Position numbers and translations under genes: made by a program. A stretch of 9,675 nucleotides of DNA from Candidatus Brocadiaceae bacterium (GTDB lineage Bacteria > Planctomycetota > Brocadiia > SM23-32), in the NCBI GenBank assembly GCA_030615435.1, contig JAUWZH010000090.1:1-9675 (forward strand), given 5' to 3'. The notes under the pieces were generated by a model that worked only from the letters and a program-made list of their open reading frames with translations, did not search any database and had not been told where the DNA came from. This document shows positions 5,804 to 9,675 of the stretch, in pieces (position 1 is the stretch's first letter; each line of letters begins with the position of its first letter).

Positions 5804-6490
5804 TCATTGAAACTCGTGTCTCATTTCGCGGGCCTTGGCGGTGATTTCGCTCAGCGTTTCGCTCTGATCCACAAACTCGGGCACACCGTCTACGGTCTGG
5901 TACTCCGTGAGCATGGCCTCGCCTAAATCTCGGTCTTGAAACTCCTGGTGCCGTGCCTTCATGGTCTCGAAAAGCCTTGCCCCTTCCATGGTGTTCCGCA
6001 GGCTGTTCGCGCTTTCGGGAATGACCTTGATGCCAAGCCACTGACCACTGGAAAGGAGAACCGCATAGTCCAGCATGAAATCCTTCGGGCGCCAGTCTTG
6101 AGGATGATCTTGCAGATAGTCGAACTCCAATCGTGTGCCTTCGCGCAGTATCTGGAGCAGCCGGTCGCGCTTGGCGTTGTAACCTTCAAGGGTGGATTGG
6201 AAGATGACCTGGCGGAAGAACTGCCGACAGTCGTCCAGAGTCGCATCTTGAAGGCGCGCGATGGCCTCCTGGATTTTCGCATAGACGCGCTGGGCGAGGG
6301 AGTCGAGTTGCTCCTGGGTCCTCACGTTTTCCAGGTAGTATTCTTCCCACTCCTTCGCGTTCAAAGGTTGTACGAGGGAGAGGTGATCCATGAGAGGCCC
6401 GATGGCCCAGGCCTGGTTGAAGTTGTGCGTGTTCGCGATGCGGCTAACCCACGTACGCTTCTTCTGTTCTCTCGTTTCCTCGTTGCTCAT
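5804..6490 (-). CDS. Probable MjaI-family Type II restriction endonuclease
   Basis: The protein is 228 aa, a typical size for this family. The N-terminus TWVSRIANTHNF...GPLMDHLS followed by KEWEEYYLE (residues 46-54) resembles the MjaI family opening (TWVt.liN.an......vGqmSeLi...., ..EWe.wYle). Further on, RPKDFMLDYAVLL, with D141, is followed by LGIKVIPES, with K155. This position corresponds to the D...xIKP core of the family, although the acidic residue two before the lysine is replaced by G153. The start at 6490 is fixed by GGAGG six bases upstream. The gene begins 47 bases before the methyltransferase gene ends, on the same strand, so the two are almost certainly translated from one message; the neighbour strongly supports a restriction role. 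The MjaI prototype cuts CTAG, but the site of this protein is not readable from sequence. Family assignment is moderate; that it is the cognate nuclease of the methyltransferase is more secure. Confidence 0.65.
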   Translation of the reverse strand: MSNEETREQKKRTWVSRIANTHNFNQAWAIGPLMDHLSLVQPLNAKEWEEYYLENVRTQEQLDSLAQRVYAKIQEAIARLQDATLDDCRQFFRQVIFQSTLEGYNAKRDRLLQILREGTRLEFDYLQDHPQDWRPKDFMLDYAVLLSSGQWLGIKVIPESANSLRNTMEGARLFETMKARHQEFQDRDLGEAMLTEYQTVDGVPEFVDQSETLSEITAKAREMRHEFQ

Positions 6491-7316
6491 GAACAGCCTC
6501 CGTGCCAGAGATTATTACAGGACAGAAACCTTCTATGCTGGCCTTCTTGGTGTACTCCTTCGTGAACAAAGGGTTTATCTCGATTCCGATGGAGTTCCGA
6601 CCGGACCGATGGGCCGCCACTCCGGTCGTTCCCGATCCCATGAACGGGTCCAGAACCGTCTCGCCCGAAAACGTGAACATCCGAATGAGGCGCTCAGGGA
6701 TCTCCACAGGGAACATGGCCCCGTGACCATTCTGACGCTCCGGTCGGATGTCGTCCCATATGCCGCGGAACCACCTTGATCTCTGTTCCTTGGTAAGTCT
6801 CGATTCTTTCTTTGCCGCGTCCGATGGCGCCTTGGTCTTCCCCCGTTTCTTGAACAGGACAATGAACTCGTGCTCATAAGTCACATACCCGTCCCTGGGA
6901 TAGTAGATGCTGCCCATCCAGGAGCATCCTCCGGTCGTCTTGGTCGTGCTGATCTTCTTCCAGATAATACCGCCCAGGTACTTGAATCCCACATCGATGC
7001 AACGCCCGATAAGGTCCGCCGGGATTGGCTTGATGCCGTACTCGCCGAAGTCCTTCGCACGAAGGTACTGTTCTCCGATGTTAATAGCAAGCCGGCAACC
7101 GGGGGAAAGAACCCTCTTGCATTTCTCCCAGACCCGGGTCACGCGGTCGAGGTACTCTTCATAAGAATCTTCCACGCCGATCTGGCCCGGACAACCGTAG
7201 TCCTTGATGGACCAGTATGGCGGTGATGTCACAACGAGTTGCACGGCGTTGCGCCCGATCCCTTCCAGCAGCTCTGTAGCGTCCCCGATCCTAAGTTCGT
7301 GCGTGCTTTCTTTCAT
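6444..7316 (-). CDS. Beta-class site-specific DNA methyltransferase (N4-cytosine or N6-adenine) of a Type II R-M system
   Basis: The protein is 290 aa. The target-base pocket (motif IV) is TSPPYWSIKDYG at residues 30-41. The S-adenosylmethionine-binding motif I is VLDPFMGSGTTG at 221-232, followed by GIEINP (244-249). The order IV before I defines the beta class. SPPYW is most often found in N4-cytosine enzymes, but N6-adenine enzymes also carry it, so the modified base is not certain. The start at 7316 is supported by GGGAGG about seven bases upstream. It would methylate host DNA at the site cut by the overlapping downstream endonuclease. The order methyltransferase first, nuclease second, with a nested ribosome-binding site, fits protection before restriction. 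G+C of about 55% in a sampled line is below that of the backbone genes. It probably uses the promoter at 7379-7408. Confidence 0.93.
   Translation of the reverse strand: MKESTHELRIGDATELLEGIGRNAVQLVVTSPPYWSIKDYGCPGQIGVEDSYEEYLDRVTRVWEKCKRVLSPGCRLAINIGEQYLRAKDFGEYGIKPIPADLIGRCIDVGFKYLGGIIWKKISTTKTTGGCSWMGSIYYPRDGYVTYEHEFIVLFKKRGKTKAPSDAAKKESRLTKEQRSRWFRGIWDDIRPERQNGHGAMFPVEIPERLIRMFTFSGETVLDPFMGSGTTGVAAHRSGRNSIGIEINPLFTKEYTKKASIEGFCPVIISGTEAVHEQRGNERTEEAYVG
6497..6501 (-). promoter_or_regulatory. Ribosome-binding site of the endonuclease inside the methyltransferase gene
   Basis: GGAGG (minus strand), six bases before the ATG at 6490, is embedded in the methyltransferase coding sequence. It confirms the 47-base gene overlap. 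Confidence 0.7.
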
Positions 7317-7560
7317 GTTTCACCTCCCATGGCGTTGAAACTACCCCGCACCCGACTCCTTCAACAACTACGGCGCCAACTGTACCGCACTTGCGCCCCT
7401 CGCGTCAAGCCCAGCCTACCTTCTTGCTGTGAAAACCCGTACCCTCTCGCCGCAATCAACGCCTGGCGGTGCTCATCTGACTATGGTACTTCTGGCAGAG
7501 CCCATTCTTTGTCCGGAAAAAGGAGCCAGCATAACAAGCTACGTTATTGTCTTCCCCCGC
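7317..7560. other. Intergenic region upstream of the R-M operon
   Basis: No gene is supported here. It holds the candidate R-M promoter. A weak inverted repeat at about 7529-7547 (ATAAC and GTTAT arms) lies past the end of the 65-aa gene and is not a convincing terminator. Confidence 0.4.
7379..7408 (-). promoter_or_regulatory. Candidate sigma-70 promoter of the R-M operon
   Basis: On the minus strand TTGACG (7403-7408), an 18-base spacer and TACAGT (7379-7384) match the -35 and -10 consensus at 5/6 and 4/6 positions. Transcription would start near 7372, giving a leader of about 55 bases before the methyltransferase ATG at 7316. No operator-like repeat or controller (C-protein) gene is visible. 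Confidence 0.4.
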
Positions 7561-7758
7561 TCAGTCCACAAAGACCGCCTTCAGCAACCCGATGTTGCTG
7601 GCCGTGAGCGGTATCCCTCGCGGGCTTCGCTCCGCGTACGGGTTGAAGTCGCTCGGCCTGAACGCCCTGGTCTTCTTCGGGTCCCGGTTCACGTTGGCCA
7701 CCAGCGCCATGATCGAGCTCGTGTGCGCCCAGCGGTCCTTGGCCCTCGCCTCGGCCAT
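7561..7758 (-). CDS. Conserved-looking small protein, 65 aa, function unknown
   Basis: The frame begins MAEARAKDRWAHTSSIMALV and continues NVNRDPKKTRAFRPSDFNPY, a compact, well-formed sequence with a helical start and a basic, proline-containing middle. A WxHTSxLMALxANxxRDPKK...F.P.DFNPY pattern looks like a short protein I associate with phage-like gene clusters of Planctomycetota-type genomes; I cannot name a function. It starts 14 bases after the stop of the gene upstream on the same strand, with AAGGGA as a weak, distant ribosome-binding site, so the two are probably one transcription unit. It lies in GC-rich sequence. Confidence 0.55.
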   Translation of the reverse strand: MAEARAKDRWAHTSSIMALVANVNRDPKKTRAFRPSDFNPYAERSPRGIPLTASNIGLLKAVFVD

Positions 7759-7772
7759 CCGCAGGAGTTCCC

Positions 7773-8156
7773 TTACTGTGTAGGGGCCGGGCCGGACTCC
7801 GCAGACGGCGGCGAGCTCGAAAACGGAGCGCCAGTACCGGCGAGTGCGGTTTCGAGGGTCTTCCCCAGCTCCCCGGTCAGCTCCAGGGCCATCTCCTCCA
7901 GCCGGTCGATACGCTCGCTCATCGCCTTCAGGGCCTTGCCCCTCCGGCCCGGGAAAAAATCCGCCAGCTCCTCAAGCAGCGCCCGCGTCGCCTCGTCGAT
8001 CACGTCCGTGTTGCGCGCCTGAGCAATTGCCATCTCAAGGGCTCTGTGCACCTCCTCAGAGAGCACAAGGTGTTCCATCCGGATGCTGGCCTTCCGGACG
8101 CCTTTTCCTCCCAGGTGCTCTTTGGCCAGGCGTCGCTCGATCTTCAGAATGCCCAA
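7773..8156 (-). CDS. Small helical protein of unknown function, upstream partner of the 65-aa gene
   Basis: From about LKIERRLAKEHLGG the sequence is credible protein. RMEHLVLSEEVHRALEMAIA and TDVIDEATRALLEELADFF are followed by an amphipathic helix (RIDRLEEMALELTGELGKT) and a flexible Ser/Pro tail. I do not recognise the family. The first block faintly recalls the segment before the Walker A motif of some AAA ATPases (..dLVLseev...le.aiaqar..d.i), but no P-loop follows. The start is uncertain. I prefer TTG at 8156, preceded by GAGGAG, because the longer frame (ATG at 8264) opens with Trp/Pro/Arg-rich sequence typical of an out-of-frame GC-rich stretch. ATG at 8078 is another option. The gene ends 14 bases before the 65-aa gene. 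Confidence 0.5.
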   Translation of the reverse strand: MGILKIERRLAKEHLGGKGVRKASIRMEHLVLSEEVHRALEMAIAQARNTDVIDEATRALLEELADFFPGRRGKALKAMSERIDRLEEMALELTGELGKTLETALAGTGAPFSSSPPSAESGPAPTQ

Positions 8157-8167
8157 GCTCTCCTCGA

Positions 8168-8280
8168 TCAGCTCGGAGCGGAGCCGAGCCCCCGAATCCG
8201 CCCGGGAACCGCGGCAAAGAGCTCCCCTGGGGCGCGGCCACCTCGGCCAACTGGAAAGTAACATGCCTGGAGTGCTTCAC
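8168..8280 (-). pseudogene. Short frameshifted reading frame, about 37 codons
   Basis: From GTG at 8280 the frame reads VKHSRHVTFQLAEVAAP and then becomes glycine-rich nonsense. Shifting by one base in the CCCCAGGGG run (about 8226-8234) continues as ELFAAVPGRIRGLGSAPS and stops with TGA at 8168-8170, just 11 bases before the TTG start proposed for the next gene. The joined product looks like one natural small protein (VTFQLAEVAvPrELFAAi..RI.rL). No function is recognised. A real frameshift, a base missing from the assembly, or coincidence are all possible. Confidence 0.35.
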
Positions 8281-8396
8281 TACCCCGGCGCCGACGGTGG
8301 AGGGACCCGTGCGTTCACTTGACCGTCCGGCGTATTTGTGGCAGTCTGTCGGGTCTTCCGTTCTCCCGTGTCGCCCGTGCCCCAATAGTGGAAGCC

Positions 8397-9675
8397 ATGA
8401 AAGAGCGCGTCGAACAACTCACCATGCAGCTCGACAGCTTCGAGCCGGGCGAGAGGCGTTCAGCGCTGGAAGGGCTCGCCCGCCTGGCGCGGGCGGGTGA
8501 GGTCCCCCTCGAACCGCCCACGGGATTGGTCAACCTGCACTGCCATACCTTCTTCTCCTACAACGCCTACGGATATTCCCCCTCGCGCTTCGCCTGGGAG
8601 GCGTTCAGGCGTGGCCTGGACGTCGGCGGGATCGTGGATTTCGACTGCCTGGACGGCACCCGCGAGTTCCTCGACGCCGGACGGTTGCTCGGACTGAAAA
8701 CCGTCGTCGGGTTCGAGACCCGCGTGTTCATAAAGGAGTACCGGGACCTGGTTACCAACGCGCCGAAGGAGCCGGGCGTTGCCTACGTGATCACGACCGG
8801 GTTCACCGAGCCGCCGCTCGCCGGGAGCGCAGCCGCCGCGACGCTCGCCGGCATGGCCGATCGGGCGCGCAGCCGCAACCTGGTGATGCTCCAGAAGGTG
8901 AACGACCACCTCGATCCGGTCAGGTTGGACTACGAGCGCGACGTCCTGCCGCTCACAGCCGCCGGGAACGCCACCGAGCGTCACATGCTCGAAGCATACG
9001 AGCGGGCGGCGCGGGAGCGTTTCAGGAGCGGGGAGGGGCTGGCGCGTTTCTGGGCGGAGAAGCTCGGGGAAGACCTGGAGACAGTGCGCCGGCTGCTCGG
9101 CGAGGTGCCGGCGCTCAGGGACCTGATACGGGCCCGGCTCATGAAGCACGGCGGGGTGGGCTACGCGCAGCCGGACGAGGCCTCCTTCCCGCCGCTGGAG
9201 GATGTGGTCCGGATGACGCTGGAGTGCGGGGCGCTGCCGAGCGGGGGGTGGCTGGACGGCACCAACCCGGGCGAGGCGGACCCGCGGGAGCTCTTCGGTT
9301 TCATGCGCAGCAAGGGATGCGTGGCGCTCACCATCATCCCGGACCGCAACTGGAATGTGCCCGAGGAGGAGCGGGAGCTGAAGATCGGGAATCTCGGCGA
9401 GGCCGTCGCGGCCGCCCGCGAGCTGGAGCTGCCCATCCTGATGGGCACGGAGATGAACAAGTACGGCAACAAGTTCGTGGACGACCTCCGGTCCGAGGTG
9501 CTGGCGCCGCACGCAGAGGAGTTCCGCCGGGGAGCGCACATCGCCTGGGGCCACACGCTGCTGAAGATGACCGCCGGGGTGGGCTACGTGGGGGAGTGGG
9601 CGGAGGCGCACTTCGGGGATCGGGTGCGGGAGAAAAACGAGTTCTTCCGCCGGATCGGGGCGGCGGACTATCCGA
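8397..9675 (+). CDS. PHP-domain metal-dependent phosphoesterase, incomplete at the right edge
   Basis: There are 426 codons with no stop before the window ends. After a leader of about 42 residues, LVNLHCHTFFSYNAYGYSP carries the first PHP metal-binding motif (H48-x-H50). VDFDCLDG (D81, D83) occupies the second motif, where most PHP enzymes have D-H. GFET (E107) is the third. After a helical insert (about residues 190-255), the second half shows GWLDGTNPGEADPRELFGFM, IIPDRNWN, MGTEMNKYGN (E352) and AHIAWGHTLL (H381, H386), which supply the remaining metal ligands. PHP proteins hydrolyse phosphoesters with a di- or trinuclear metal centre in the cytoplasm; the substrate is not evident. The start at 8397 has only a poor ribosome-binding site (GGAAG, two bases away), and ATG at 8424 is an alternative. 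It is divergent from the small minus-strand genes, across a 116-base gap with no convincing promoter. Confidence 0.88.
   Translation, partial: MKERVEQLTMQLDSFEPGERRSALEGLARLARAGEVPLEPPTGLVNLHCHTFFSYNAYGYSPSRFAWEAFRRGLDVGGIVDFDCLDGTREFLDAGRLLGLKTVVGFETRVFIKEYRDLVTNAPKEPGVAYVITTGFTEPPLAGSAAAATLAGMADRARSRNLVMLQKVNDHLDPVRLDYERDVLPLTAAGNATERHMLEAYERAARERFRSGEGLARFWAEKLGEDLETVRRLLGEVPALRDLIRARLMKHGGVGYAQPDEASFPPLEDVVRMTLECGALPSGGWLDGTNPGEADPRELFGFMRSKGCVALTIIPDRNWNVPEEERELKIGNLGEAVAAARELELPILMGTEMNKYGNKFVDDLRSEVLAPHAEEFRRGAHIAWGHTLLKMTAGVGYVGEWAEAHFGDRVREKNEFFRRIGAADYP

Noticed and set aside
5936..6565. Plus-strand open frame of 209 codons opposite the endonuclease
   Set aside because: The minus-strand gene has a good ribosome-binding site and operon context; the plus frame is its shadow.
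7529..7547. ATAAC/GTTAT inverted repeat with a T run nearby as a terminator for the 65-aa gene
   Set aside because: The stem is only five mostly A-T pairs, and the T run lies about ten bases away behind GC-rich sequence.
7844..8500. Plus-strand open frame of 218 codons over the small minus-strand genes
   Set aside because: It is very Pro/Ser/Arg-rich, lacks motifs, runs into the PHP gene in the wrong frame and has no ribosome-binding site.
8460..9611. Long open frame on the minus strand opposite the PHP gene (383 codons)
   Set aside because: The plus strand carries clear PHP motifs through the whole stretch; the minus frame is His/Pro/Arg/Leu-rich antisense sequence typical of GC-rich DNA.
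1..9675. CRISPR arrays, tRNA or rRNA genes, tandem repeats
   Set aside because: No regularly spaced repeats, cloverleaf-like segments or rRNA-like sequence were seen on either strand; a covariance-model scan would be the decisive test.

Overview
The window comes from a GC-rich bacterial chromosome. By eye the backbone genes run at roughly 65-70% G+C, while two inserted-looking stretches run at about 47% and 55%. The best taxonomic hint is the large protein at 3173-5107. Its C-terminus carries an H-X9-DG motif of the DUF1559 / prepilin-processing-associated type, which is abundant in Planctomycetota, Lentisphaerota, Armatimonadota and similar phyla. This is inference; no rRNA or phylogenetic marker is present.

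Layout. (1) At 3-299 (+) lies the 3' end of a MoaB/MogA molybdopterin adenylyltransferase gene. (2) At 300-834 lies a degraded intergenic region with a 47-codon ORF and, on the minus strand, the relic of an IS3-type transposase OrfA. (3) At 835-1902 (+) lies a lower-GC gene for a putative nuclease: an HsdR-N-like PD-(D/E)XK domain, a coiled coil and a C-terminal RAMA/DUF4357-like domain. (4) At 2109-5107 (-) lie two backbone genes, a secreted or anchored DUF3352-like protein followed by a Gfo/Idh/MocA oxidoreductase. (5) At 5095-7316 (-) lies a restriction-modification block: a beta-class DNA methyltransferase overlapping a probable MjaI-family restriction endonuclease, then a second, frameshifted PD-(D/E)XK nuclease gene that ends exactly where the DUF3352-like gene begins. 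(6) At 7561-8280 (-) lie two small conserved-looking genes of unknown role and a likely frameshifted short reading frame. (7) At 8397-9675 (+) lies a PHP-domain metal-dependent phosphoesterase gene that runs off the window.

How it fits together. Housekeeping genes (molybdenum cofactor, oxidoreductase, PHP enzyme) are interleaved with anti-foreign-DNA genes of lower GC. These are two PD-(D/E)XK nucleases, one of them broken, and one Type II R-M pair, with a transposase relic beside one block. The most interesting intact gene is the nuclease-RAMA fusion, which may be a stand-alone modification-sensing restriction factor. The most interesting sequence-level signal is the near absence of CTAG, with one copy in 9675 bases. 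CTAG is the site of the MjaI family prototype, and the single copy lies inside the nuclease-RAMA gene.
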